Below, piece after piece: positions 44,672-52,886 of a stretch of DNA of 64,000 bases. The position numbers and the translations under genes are program-made. The notes below the pieces were generated by a model. The model worked only from the letters and a program-made list of their open reading frames with translations. It was not told where the DNA came from and ran no database searches. The stretch covers positions 2,356,001-2,420,000 of the forward strand of contig NC_012108.1 of assembly GCF_000020365.1 (NCBI RefSeq), in the 5' to 3' direction. Source of the DNA: Desulforapulum autotrophicum HRM2 (lineage in GTDB: Bacteria; Desulfobacterota; Desulfobacteria; Desulfobacterales; Desulfobacteraceae). Numbering within the stretch: the stretch's first letter is position 1; each line of letters opens with the position of its first letter.

Positions 44672-45681
44672 TGTCAATGAAAACAAAACGATTTGAAAAA
44701 AAGGACCTGATCTGGTTTGCTCTGATCATCGGATTTGCCCTGCTGCCGGTCATACCCGGTGTCTTTGACAGCTCTTTTACCCAGCATGTGTTTATCCTGA
44801 TCCTGCTTTTTGCATGCATGTCCCAGTCCTGGAACATTATCGGAGGATACTGTGGTCAGGTGTCCTTTGGTCATTCTGTATTTTTTGGCATTGGGGCCTA
44901 TGGGGCGGGCATGGCTGTTGTTACCTATGGGCTTCCGCCCTGGCCCGGGGCACTTGTCGGGGCTGCGGCTGCGGCCCTGGTCGCCGTGGCCATCAGCTGG
45001 CCCGTGTTCCGCCTGTCCGGCCATTATTTTGCCATTGCTACCTTTGCCATGGTGGAAATTTTCAACCGGCTTTTCATGGTCTGGTACTGGGTGGGTGGGG
45101 CCCTGGGGCTGGATTATCCCTTTGTGGATGAAGGGATAAAGAATTTTATCTGGTTTGAAAATAAGATTCCCTACTACTATGGGGCCCTGGTCCTGTTTAT
45201 TTTCATATTTGGTACGGTGCGGTGGCTGGAACGCAATCGCCTGGGCTATTACCTAAAGGCGGTCCGGGAAGGTCAGAAAACCGCCGAGTCCCTGGGGGTA
45301 AATTCAACCCTGGTCAAACTTCTGGCCATGGGGATTTCGGCTTTTCTGGCAGGCCTTTGCGGGGCCTTTTTTGTCCAGTACAATTACAGGGTTGACCCGG
45401 CAATGGTCATGTCCCTGGACATGTCCATGAAATTTGTCCTGATCACCATCCTGGGGGGAACTGGCACTTTTTTCGGGCCCCTCCTGGGGGCCATGGTTTT
45501 GATCCCCCTGCAGGAGTATTCCAGGGCATATCTGGGAAGTCTTGGTTCGGGTGTGGATCTGATCATATTCGGGCTGCTCATTGTTCTGGTTATTATCAAA
45601 CAGCCCAGGGGAATCATGGGCATTCTGTCGGACTTGACAAAAAAAAGACCGGCCAGCAATGAAGGGACAAGGAGGCGTTGA
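44665..45681 (+). CDS. livM: Branched-chain amino acid-type ABC permease LivM
   Basis: 338 residues, about ten helices. Family marks SWNIIGGYCGQVSFGHSVFF and RLGYYLKAVREGQKTAESLG, the second being the ATPase-contact loop. It starts seven bases inside the end of livH, so translation is coupled; livG begins one base after its stop. Confidence 0.92.
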   Translation: MVMSMKTKRFEKKDLIWFALIIGFALLPVIPGVFDSSFTQHVFILILLFACMSQSWNIIGGYCGQVSFGHSVFFGIGAYGAGMAVVTYGLPPWPGALVGAAAAALVAVAISWPVFRLSGHYFAIATFAMVEIFNRLFMVWYWVGGALGLDYPFVDEGIKNFIWFENKIPYYYGALVLFIFIFGTVRWLERNRLGYYLKAVREGQKTAESLGVNSTLVKLLAMGISAFLAGLCGAFFVQYNYRVDPAMVMSLDMSMKFVLITILGGTGTFFGPLLGAMVLIPLQEYSRAYLGSLGSGVDLIIFGLLIVLVIIKQPRGIMGILSDLTKKRPASNEGTRRR

Positions 45682-45682
45682 C

Positions 45683-46444
45683 ATGGCATTACTCAGTGTT
45701 GAAAATCTCACCATGACATTCGGCTCTCTTGTGGCCAACAACAATGTCTCTTTTGATGTGGACGAAGGAAGTATTGTCGGACTTCTAGGCCCCAACGGAG
45801 CGGGGAAAACAACGACTTTTAACTGCATCTCAGGGTATTACCCCCCCACCTCGGGGAAAATTTTCCTGGGCGGCCAGGACATTACCCGTGCACCGGCTTA
45901 TAAGGTCGCCCGGCTGGGCGCGGTCAGGACCTTTCAGGTGGTCCAGCCCCTCAAGGAGTTGTCAGTTCTGGAAAATGTTCTGATTGGGGCCTTTTTAAAG
46001 GAAAAATCCACACTTCGTTCCCTGGAGGCAGCCAACCAGTGCATTGACCTTTGCCATCTTGGCCCATACAGGGATGTCCCTGCTGGAGAATTGCCCATTG
46101 GCATGAAAAAAAGGCTTGAAATAGCTAGGACCCTGGCCACCCGTCCAAGGCTCCTCATGCTGGACGAGGCCATGGCAGGGCTCACCGTCACCGAGATAAA
46201 GACTGCGGTTGAACTGATTTTGAAAATAAGGGAAAGCGGGATCACCCTTCTGGTGGTGGAGCACATCATGGAGGCCATCATGCCCATTGCTGACAAGGTG
46301 GTGGTGCTGGATGGTGGAGAAAAAATCGCCGAGGGCCCGCCCAGGACAATTATCGAAGATGAAAAAGTGATCAAGGCCTATTTCGGTGCAAAATTCAGTA
46401 AACGCTTGCAACAGGAGAGACAAGATGGCCCAGCCCCTGCTTGA
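45683..46444 (+). CDS. livG: ABC transporter ATPase LivG
   Basis: 253 residues; start at 45683 set by AGGAGG five bases upstream and by the livM stop. Walker A LLGPNGAGKTT, Walker B LLMLDEAMAGL, H-loop VVEHIM. The signature reads LPIGMKKRLEIAR instead of LSxGQ, as in some LivG-type proteins. The C-terminal branch-specific part ends VIKAYFGAKF. Pairs with LivF on the cytoplasmic side. Confidence 0.93.
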   Translation: MALLSVENLTMTFGSLVANNNVSFDVDEGSIVGLLGPNGAGKTTTFNCISGYYPPTSGKIFLGGQDITRAPAYKVARLGAVRTFQVVQPLKELSVLENVLIGAFLKEKSTLRSLEAANQCIDLCHLGPYRDVPAGELPIGMKKRLEIARTLATRPRLLMLDEAMAGLTVTEIKTAVELILKIRESGITLLVVEHIMEAIMPIADKVVVLDGGEKIAEGPPRTIIEDEKVIKAYFGAKFSKRLQQERQDGPAPA

Positions 46445-47141
46445 GGTGAATAATATTCATTGCGGATATGACGGGGTGCCTGTCATACATGGCATTTCAA
46501 TCAAAGTGTTTCCCGGAGAACTGGTCGCTATTGTGGGCACCAACGGTGCCGGGAAGACCACCACAATGAAAACCATTGCCGGCCTGATTCATCCTTCCCA
46601 GGGTACCCTGTCATTCAGGGGTGAAAATATTACCGGTCTTTCTGCCCACGAAACAGTTCAGCGGGGCATCTCCTATGTTCCCGAGGGCCGGCGCCTTTTT
46701 TCAAAACTTTCTGTCCGGGAAAATTTGGAGCTGGGGGCCTACATCGTCAAAGACCGGGGAGAGATCAATGCCCGCCTGGATCAGGCGTTTGAATTGTTTC
46801 CCATCCTCAAGTCAAGGGCCGACCAGATGGCGGAGACAATGAGCGGGGGAGAACAGCAGGTTCTGGCCATTGCCCGGGGGCTCATGTCAAAGCCCGTGCT
46901 GCTCATGCTGGATGAAATGTCCCTGGGCCTGATGCCCTCCATGGTTGAAAAGATGATGGAAACCATCCAGACCATCCACGAGGCCGGCGTCACTGTACTC
47001 CTGGTGGAACAGATGGTTCAAGAAGCCCTGGAGGTCGCCCACCGGGGCTATGTGATCCAGACTGGAAAAATTGTGCTCCAGGGCACTTCCCAGGAGTTGC
47101 TGGATTCCCACGAGGTTAGAAAGGCTTATATGGGGATGTGA
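46425..47141 (+). CDS. livF: ABC transporter ATPase LivF
   Basis: 238 residues; ATG at 46425, after CAGGAGAGACAAG, overlaps livG by 20 bases. Walker A IVGTNGAGKTT, signature MSGGEQQ, Walker B LLMLDEMSLGL, and the LivF ending SHEVRKAYMGM. Completes a livKHMGF importer. No terminator is evident in the 23-bp gap before the convergent FKBP gene. Confidence 0.94.
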   Translation: MAQPLLEVNNIHCGYDGVPVIHGISIKVFPGELVAIVGTNGAGKTTTMKTIAGLIHPSQGTLSFRGENITGLSAHETVQRGISYVPEGRRLFSKLSVRENLELGAYIVKDRGEINARLDQAFELFPILKSRADQMAETMSGGEQQVLAIARGLMSKPVLLMLDEMSLGLMPSMVEKMMETIQTIHEAGVTVLLVEQMVQEALEVAHRGYVIQTGKIVLQGTSQELLDSHEVRKAYMGM

Positions 47142-47164
47142 TCGACAGCCCAATCAATGCATCG

Positions 47165-47779
47165 CTATTTTACGGCAATGAGTTCAACCGTGAAAATCAA
47201 TGTAGAATAGGGTTCAATCGTGCTCCCGCTGCCGGCTGCACCATATGCAAGCTCAGATGGAATATACAGCTCATATTTTGAACCCTCAGCCATGAGCTGA
47301 AGCGCTTCTGTCCAGCCTTTAATTACGCCATTTACCGGGAAGGTTGTTGTCTGACCACGTTTGTATGAGCTGTCAAAGATTACACCATCGAGTGTCTTGC
47401 CCTCATAGTGGGTTTCAACGGTATTTGAGACCGCGGGTTTTTTCCCGCTACCTTGGGTGATCACTTTGTATTGAAGTCCGCTTTCAGTTGTTTTAACGTC
47501 CTCTTTTTTACTGTTTTCTTCAAGAAAAATCTTTCCTGCCTCAATATTTTTTTTCCCTGATTCCATCTGCTCTGCCTGTTTTTTGTCCTGCATTGCTCTT
47601 TGAAAATTCTGCATAATGTGCTGCATTTCACCAACAGGCATTTTGGATTCTTTCCCGTTAAAAGCTGCAATAAATGAATCCGTAAAAATTTCAGGATTAA
47701 TTTCAATACCCTGTCTCTTAAAATCGCCGCCCACGCTTTGCCCCAGAACATAACTGACCTTGTCTAAATCAACTTTCAT
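47165..47779 (-). CDS. FKBP-type peptidyl-prolyl isomerase, FklB-like
   Basis: 204 residues. The N-terminal helical dimerisation domain (about 1-90, LDKVSYVLGQSVGGDFKRQG) and the C-terminal FKBP domain (about 98-204, with VETHYEGKTLDGVIFDSSY and VIKGWTEALQLM) are as in FklB/FkpA/Mip. No signal peptide, so cytoplasmic and closer to FklB (FKBP22, 206 residues). Helps folding at proline bonds. Single gene; convergent with livF. Confidence 0.9.
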   Translation of the reverse strand: MKVDLDKVSYVLGQSVGGDFKRQGIEINPEIFTDSFIAAFNGKESKMPVGEMQHIMQNFQRAMQDKKQAEQMESGKKNIEAGKIFLEENSKKEDVKTTESGLQYKVITQGSGKKPAVSNTVETHYEGKTLDGVIFDSSYKRGQTTTFPVNGVIKGWTEALQLMAEGSKYELYIPSELAYGAAGSGSTIEPYSTLIFTVELIAVK

Positions 47780-47860
47780 TTTAATTCCTTGTATCTTGAA
47801 TGTTTGATAAAAATTTAGTCAGTATACACTAAAACAGCTCTGATTTCATTTTTTTTTATA

Positions 47861-48092
47861 AGAAACTCTTGTCGAAACATCATTGTGAAAGTCTCGACTT
47901 TAGAGCCCTCTTTGGTTTCCCTGACTGGAACATTGTAAACCAAAGGGGTTAGGATTTTTGCCCTTCCAGGCGTTAAGAAGCGCAGGCTGTTTGAGGACTT
48001 TAGCCCGCAGTTCCTGCGCTTTAGTCTGGAAGGGCAAAAATCCCCCCGACGTTTACCGTTCCGGTCAGGGAAACCAAAGGGGGCGGAATGGT
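47861..48092. repeat. Long nested palindromic repeat, copy 1
   Basis: About 230 bp, over 90% identical by eye to 51275-51508 and in the same orientation. Nested arms: CTTTGGTTTCCCTGAC with GTCAGGGAAACCAAAG, TTTTTGCCCTTCCAG with CTGGAAGGGCAAAAA, and AAGCGCAGG with CCTGCGCTT. Open frames across it exist only because of the repeat and are not annotated. It lies between the FKBP and HMG-CoA lyase genes. Confidence 0.85.
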
Positions 48093-48128
48093 GCTATCCT
48101 CTGCTGTCCGGCATCCTTGCATAAGCCT

Positions 48129-49073
48129 TTATGCCATCCCTTTGTGTTCCCTGCCGCAGCATTTTTCACCATCGAAAAATTCACAGGTTGAACAGGCCAG
48201 GGATTCAGGTGACGGCAGGGCAGGGGGCTTGGCCAACAGGTATGGGTCCAGGAATTTTAGGGCCCGGACAAGTCCCTTGATATCAACGTTCACTGTCTGG
48301 CCTGCCTGGGTCAGAGCCGCCACAACCGCCTCTGTGGACACATTGCCCGTGGCACCCGGTGCAAAGGGGCACCCGCCGAGCCCGCCGGTGCTGGCATCGA
48401 CTACCCCGATACCGTAGGAGACTGATTTAAGAACGTTGGCGATTCCCCTGCCGTAGGTGTCGTGGAAGTGGACAGCAAGTCGGTCTGCAGGTACCTTGGG
48501 CAACAGGGCATCCAGCAGTCTGGCCACATCTTCCGGGGTTGCCTTGCCAATGGTATCTGAAATAGATATTTCGTCGATACCCATATCCATCATCCGCTGG
48601 GTCAGTTCCACAACTGGGCCAGGGGCGATTTTGCCCTCAAATGCACACCAGAACGCAGTGGAGATATACCCCCGGACAGGCAGGCCCAGTTTCCCGGCTT
48701 GTTTGACAACGGGCCGGAATCGGTCCAGTGAACCGTCCACTGTGGTATTGATATTTTTTTGGTTAAAGGTTTCGCTGGCCGCTGTGAATACAGCTATTTT
48801 TTCGACGTCCGCTGCAATGGCGTTTTCAAATCCTTTTATGTTGGGTACAAGTGCCGAGTAGATCACTCCTTTTTTACGGCGGATTCTTTGAAAGACGGCA
48901 GTTGCATCCCTGAGCTGGGGGATCATCCTTGGGGAGACAAAGGCACTGACCTCGATTTCGCTGACGCCGGTTTCGGAAAGGGCATCCACAAAGGCGACCT
49001 TGGCACCTGCCGGAACTAATGCCGTTTCGTTCTGCAGCCCGTCCCTTGGGCCGACTTCGACAATTTTTATCAT
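48129..49073 (-). CDS. mvaB: Hydroxymethylglutaryl-CoA lyase
   Basis: Cleaves HMG-CoA to acetyl-CoA and acetoacetate, the last step of leucine breakdown. 314 residues, HMGL-like TIM barrel with VEVGPRDGLQNE at 5-16, HFHDTYGRGIAN near 198 and the lyase signature GGLGGCPFAPGATGN near 230, with its active-site Cys. The C-terminus has an extra Cys-rich tail (CSTCEFFDGEKCCGREH) beyond the usual end, which could bind metal. ATG at 49073. Other leucine-degradation genes are not adjacent. Confidence 0.9.
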   Translation of the reverse strand: MIKIVEVGPRDGLQNETALVPAGAKVAFVDALSETGVSEIEVSAFVSPRMIPQLRDATAVFQRIRRKKGVIYSALVPNIKGFENAIAADVEKIAVFTAASETFNQKNINTTVDGSLDRFRPVVKQAGKLGLPVRGYISTAFWCAFEGKIAPGPVVELTQRMMDMGIDEISISDTIGKATPEDVARLLDALLPKVPADRLAVHFHDTYGRGIANVLKSVSYGIGVVDASTGGLGGCPFAPGATGNVSTEAVVAALTQAGQTVNVDIKGLVRALKFLDPYLLAKPPALPSPESLACSTCEFFDGEKCCGREHKGMA

Positions 49074-49516
49074 GGATATATTCCTCCCCCGTTCGGAATG
49101 TCAGCTCCAACGGATTGGTTGGCTATTTTGTCTGGTTTTTTTTATATGTAACACTCCCCTCGAAAAAGGGAATAGTATCCTGTTGGTTTTTGGGTCTTGT
49201 CCCAAGAACACTTTGATTGACGCTACAGATTGAAAATATCAAATCGATAGAATTCTTCCTGTCGGGTTAATAATTCAGGCACGGAAGACAAGTTTTTAAA
49301 TCATCAGTAGTGGTCGGTTTATTTTAGATAAGTTTTATATGCGTAGTTCCCCCGATGGAGGACTAACAGTTTGTTGTGCAAAAAACCGACCCGTCATGTT
49401 ATATTCGCGCTCTAAGGCTTCATTTGATCATCCGACGTTTGTTTACCGAATCAATAATTTCTTTGTCTGCTGTCCTTCTCTAAACAACACCTGTTAAAAG
49501 CGTGCTGTCAATTCGA
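49074..49516. other. Noncoding side of the IS110 element with a long-loop hairpin
   Basis: No gene was found here. GGTCGGTTT (49312-49320) and AAACCGACC (49383-49391) form a 9-bp inverted pair around 62 bases. Part of this region, 3' of the transposase, is probably inside the IS110-family element. A noncoding RNA at that place would fit the IS1111 subgroup. Confidence 0.45.
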
Positions 49517-50846
49517 TTAATTTCCACAAGGCACAAGTTTCATGCCTAATTCATCAGCCTTTTTTGCTAAATTTTTTAATACTCTTTGCTTGTTGGGCTT
49601 GCTCAGGTACTCTTCGCCAAGATCTTTATACGTGTCTGCATTTTTAATGATGCTGTAAATGGCTTTTGCAATTCTATGGGCTATAGCAACAATGGCCTTT
49701 CTGGCACCTCTCCTGGATTTCAGTTTGTAATATTTGGCCTTGTAATAAGAGCCTTTTTTCTTGATTGCTGCCCATGCAACCTGGACTAAAATCGTTTTGA
49801 ATGGATGATTTCTAACTGCATTTCTGCCACTTTTCCGTTTTCCTGCACTTTCATTATTCCCGGGGCACAGGCCTGCCCATGAAACAAATGCTGACATAGT
49901 TTTGAATTCATTTAGCGTAACCCCGACTTCTCCTATAATGGATTGTGCCGATTTTTTATCAACACCTGGAATTTCGTCTAAACGCTCCAATAAATCTTTG
50001 TGCTCACGTGTAAGAGATTCCAATCGAGTATTAACTTGTTCAATCATTTTTTTAAAAATATTGATAATTTCCATCATCTCAACAAGTTGAAAACGATGGT
50101 GATCTTTGAAATATCCATTAAGGCTTTTATGCAGTTCCTGCGTTTTTTTCTTAAGGCCGCCTTTGGTGCACTCCTGGACCTTTTCCAAGCTTAGTTCACT
50201 ATTATTGCATAATAAATTGATCAGGTTCGTGCCTGTCAAACCAAACAAATCCGAAACTATTGAATCAATTTTTATATTTGCAGTAATGAACAGCTTGTGA
50301 ACACGTCTTTTATAATCGGCAAGGGATTCGGTGTATGTTTTTCTCAATCGGCTTAATTCTCGCCATTCCCGGACATTCCCCGGAGGGATGAAACTACCTC
50401 TTACTAAACCGTGTCGAAGCAGTCCGGCAAGCCACTTGCTGTCACATATATCAGTTTTTCGGCCAGGAACGTTTTTAATATGTCTGGCATTTACCAAAAC
50501 GACTTCAATTTTATCTTCAATGGTATTATAAACCGGATGCCAGTATACCCCGGTACTTTCCATTGCTATAATTGGGCAATTATTATCAAGCAGCCATTTT
50601 TTCATTTCTTGCAGATCGTGAGTGAATGTTGAAAACTCTCGAATCTCATGGTGCTCACCTCCTGCATTATTCAAAGTGATTAAACAAGCTGAAATTTTGT
50701 CTTTATGAACATCCAAACCACAACAAATAGGGTGAACGATTTGGATTAATGTGCTATTTGATCTCTTGGTCATGACTATCCTTTCGCTTTTGTTTGGGAA
50801 GATAAAAAAAATTGGATAGTTATGACCATTTTTCATTTTTTGCAAG
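49312..50846 (-). mobile_element. IS110-family insertion sequence (limits approximate)
   Basis: The transposase (49517-50773) with flanking noncoding DNA. The 5' limit near 50846 is set by where palindromic repeat sequence starts (GTTTCATGCTTCG); the 3' limit is a guess at the inverted pair 49312/49391. No terminal inverted repeats or target duplication were seen, as expected for IS110. Confidence 0.6.
49517..50773 (-). CDS. IS110-family transposase
   Basis: 418 residues from the inner ATG, placed near 50773 after GAAAGGATAGTC; a frame open to 50854 runs into the flanking repeat. The N-terminal RuvC-like DEDD domain has the acidic residues in CCGLDVHKDK, AMESTGVYWH and GRKTDICDSKW. The C-terminal Tnp_20 domain has LDEIPGVDKKSAQSIIGEVG, then SWAGLCPGNNESAGKRKSGR with the catalytic serine region. 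Apparently intact. Enzymes of this family are guided by a bridge RNA made from the element's noncoding end (shown for IS621). Confidence 0.93.
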   Translation of the reverse strand: MTKRSNSTLIQIVHPICCGLDVHKDKISACLITLNNAGGEHHEIREFSTFTHDLQEMKKWLLDNNCPIIAMESTGVYWHPVYNTIEDKIEVVLVNARHIKNVPGRKTDICDSKWLAGLLRHGLVRGSFIPPGNVREWRELSRLRKTYTESLADYKRRVHKLFITANIKIDSIVSDLFGLTGTNLINLLCNNSELSLEKVQECTKGGLKKKTQELHKSLNGYFKDHHRFQLVEMMEIINIFKKMIEQVNTRLESLTREHKDLLERLDEIPGVDKKSAQSIIGEVGVTLNEFKTMSAFVSWAGLCPGNNESAGKRKSGRNAVRNHPFKTILVQVAWAAIKKKGSYYKAKYYKLKSRRGARKAIVAIAHRIAKAIYSIIKNADTYKDLGEEYLSKPNKQRVLKNLAKKADELGMKLVPCGN

Positions 50847-51274
50847 TGTTTCATGCTTCGTTGTGTCCGCTAGGACATGTGGGTTATATGAAACACTCGC
50901 CAAAGCATTGTCAATGAAGGTGTTTCAAAATTCGTTGAGGCCGGAGCCATACCTCGCTCCGGCCGTGCCGGTTATATGAAACACCCACCAAAGCATTGCA
51001 ATCAATGGAGTTTCATTGTTCGTTGTGGCCGAGAGCCATACCTTACTCCGGCCGTGCCGGTTTTATATGAAACTCGCTTCGACCGGCCGGCGGAAACGGG
51101 TGTTGCCCTTCACTCATTCTCGCAGGCCGTCCATGGCCTGCTCCGAGGGAAATGGCAACTCCTTGGACCTCGTGTCCACCGTTGCCATTTAACCCGTTCA
51201 GGGCAACACCCGTTCCCACCGGCCTACTACTATCGAGTTTCATGCTTCGTTGTGTCCGCCAGGACATGTGGGTT
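50847..51274. repeat. Palindromic repeat island, first part
   Basis: Two kinds of unit alternate. One is about 50 bp: GTTTCATGCTTCGTTGTGTC, then a GGACA stem half, ending ATATGAAAC (50848-50894, 51235-51285). The other is about 85 bp: GAAACACTCGCCAAAGCATT...GTTTC, then GGCCGGAG...CTCCGGCC and GTGCCGGTT (50890-50975, 50970-51070). Between them 51078-51222 is a large palindrome (ACGGGTGTTGCCCT with AGGGCAACACCCGT) with AATGGCAAC/GTTGCCATT and GCAGGCC/GGCCTGC inside. Confidence 0.75.
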
Positions 51275-51508
51275 TATATGAAACTCTTGTCGAAACATCA
51301 TTGTGAAAGTCTCGACTTTAGAGCCCTCTTTGGTTTCCCTGACCGGAACATTGTAAACCAAAGGGGTCGGATTTTTGCCCTTTCAGGCGTTAAGAAGCGC
51401 AGGCTGTTTGAGGACTTTAGCCCGCAGTTCCTGCGCTTTAGTCTGGAAGGGCAAAAAGACCCCCGACGTTTACCGTTCCGTTCAGGGTAACCAAGGGGGG
51501 CGCAGTGG
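51275..51508. repeat. Long nested palindromic repeat, copy 2
   Basis: Second copy of the 47861-48092 repeat, direct orientation, embedded in the palindromic island. Differences are mostly in loops or compensated, for example TTTTTGCCCTTTCAG against CTGGAAGGGCAAAAA. Confidence 0.85.
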
Positions 51509-51659
51509 TACGATCGCTTTCCCTGTATTCTCGAGTTTCATGCTTCGTTGTGTCCGGCAGGACATGTGGGTTTTATATGAAACTCTCGCCAAAGCATTGT
51601 CAATGACTGCGTTTCAAAATTCGTTGAGGCCGGGCCATAACTTGCTCAGGCCGTGCCGG
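51509..51659. repeat. Palindromic repeat island, second part
   Basis: Another 50-bp unit (51534-51582) and another 85-bp unit (51578-51659), the latter ending GCCGTGCCGGTTAT at the stop codon of the ACT-domain gene. The island therefore abuts a coding region directly. Confidence 0.75.
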
Positions 51660-52055
51660 TTATTGGGCAAAGGTTTCTAAAGCTGCCATGGCACTATCGG
51701 CCTTTTCTTTTTGAACAAAAATATGGTCGTGGTAGTAGGCTGCAATTACATTGGCACTGATGCCCCTTGAAGCTAACCTGGATGAAACTGCTGCTGTTAA
51801 ACCGACCGCGTCTAAACTGGAATGAACAGTCAAGGTGATTTGTCTGTAAACCCCTTCAAACACAAGTCCTGCTTTTGTCGCGGAGTCCTTGTTTAATACC
51901 AATGTCACTCCTTCACTCTCTTGAACGGTCGCCAGGGGTTCCAATTCTAAATAGTTGGAAAGAGCCCCAGGAACCGTACAAAAAACAAATTCACCATCCA
52001 TGAGTCGGGGGCGCATGGAATTCAGCAAGGTGTCAAGTTCTGTAATGCCTGCCAT
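51660..52055 (-). CDS. ACT-domain protein (COG3602/DUF2241 type)
   Basis: 131 residues, soluble. The N-terminal part LDTLLNSMRPRLMDGEFVFC and the C-terminal ACT-like part (ITLTVHSSLDAVGLTAAVSS, then NVIAAYYHDHIFVQ) match small ACT proteins thought to sense amino acids. Its stop lies at the edge of the palindromic island. It lies 13 bp downstream of the TetR gene on the same strand, so the two are probably cotranscribed. Ligand unknown. Confidence 0.78.
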   Translation of the reverse strand: MAGITELDTLLNSMRPRLMDGEFVFCTVPGALSNYLELEPLATVQESEGVTLVLNKDSATKAGLVFEGVYRQITLTVHSSLDAVGLTAAVSSRLASRGISANVIAAYYHDHIFVQKEKADSAMAALETFAQ

Positions 52056-52068
52056 AATTCAATACTCC

Positions 52069-52734
52069 TTATTTGTCCCGGTCAAGATCATAACAGGTGT
52101 TCTCCGTTTTCCAGGTCCCCTGGAATAAATCTTCCAGGGCAGGAAGAAAAATGCCCACCAGGGTCTGGTGGACCCATTGATAATAGGTGTCAGAGTCCGG
52201 GTCCAGTTGCAGGAGCCAGGCCGCACTTTCAGGGGTTCCCAGATAATAAAACAGCAGGGCATTAAAACTGTCCGAGAATCGGCAGAGATCTTCATGGGGG
52301 GCCTTGAATCTCAGGGATTGGACCAATTGTTTCCGCACCGATTCAACCGTATCAAGGAACCGGGTTCTTCCAGGGACGGTTTCCACGGTTTCGGCGGACA
52401 GATTCAGTAGAAAGATTCTGAAGGTCCATGGGTTTTTTCGGGAGAATTCAATCAGACGGCAGACGTAGCAGGAAAAACCCTGGGTCCGATTCATGGTGCG
52501 CACCTCAAGGATGGCTTGTTCCGATGCCCGGCAAAGTTCGGCACAGATGCTTTGGGCAGCGGCATCAAACAGGTCGGCCTTGGTGGAAAAATAATACCGG
52601 ATCAGGGCATGGGGCACGCCCCCCTGGTTTGCAATCATCCGGATTGAGGCGGCGGTATATGACTTCTGGGCAAAAACCTGGATGGCAGCATTCAAAATGG
52701 CCTGCCGGGTCTGGTTTGAATCTTTTTTCTTCAT
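52069..52734 (-). CDS. TetR-family regulator
   Basis: 221 residues from ATG at 52734. The N-terminal helix-turn-helix runs ILNAAIQVFAQKSYTAASIR, then MIANQGGVPHALIRYYFSTK; the rest is the helical ligand domain with several cysteines. It is divergent from the ferredoxin/acyl-CoA ligase genes, with two identical 20-bp palindromes between. By position it represses that operon, and probably itself, until an acyl-CoA or fatty acid binds; ligand class is an inference from the target genes. Confidence 0.85.
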   Translation of the reverse strand: MKKKDSNQTRQAILNAAIQVFAQKSYTAASIRMIANQGGVPHALIRYYFSTKADLFDAAAQSICAELCRASEQAILEVRTMNRTQGFSCYVCRLIEFSRKNPWTFRIFLLNLSAETVETVPGRTRFLDTVESVRKQLVQSLRFKAPHEDLCRFSDSFNALLFYYLGTPESAAWLLQLDPDSDTYYQWVHQTLVGIFLPALEDLFQGTWKTENTCYDLDRDK

Positions 52735-52797
52735 TTCTTGTTTTTTCTCCAGTTTCGGATGGTCCAACCTAACACAGGGTGTTTATGTGTTCAACTT

Positions 52798-52869
52798 TTT
52801 TGTACGATCGTACAAAATTTCAGTTGACACAGATCTTGTTCCATGGGAGTTTTGTACGATCGTACAAAA
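52798..52869. promoter_or_regulatory. Twin TetR operators
   Basis: TTTTGTACGATCGTACAAAA occurs at 52798-52817 and again at 52850-52869, both perfect palindromes, centres 52 bp apart (about five helical turns). A TTGACA at 52824-52829 lies between, and the second site covers the region where the -10 box should be, so binding would block transcription of the plus-strand operon. Confidence 0.85.
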
Positions 52870-52886
52870 TACCTGAGGAGAGAAAT

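Noticed and set aside
50847-51660. Integron attC array
   Set aside because: The units are palindromic with conserved GTTTCAT/ATGAAAC ends, but no GTTRRRY core pairs, no cassettes with genes and no integrase are visible.
47958-51680. Hypothetical proteins sharing MPFQALRSAGCLRTLARSS
   Set aside because: These frames (47958-48191 and 51375-51680) lie inside the two long palindromes and are alike only because the DNA is repeated.
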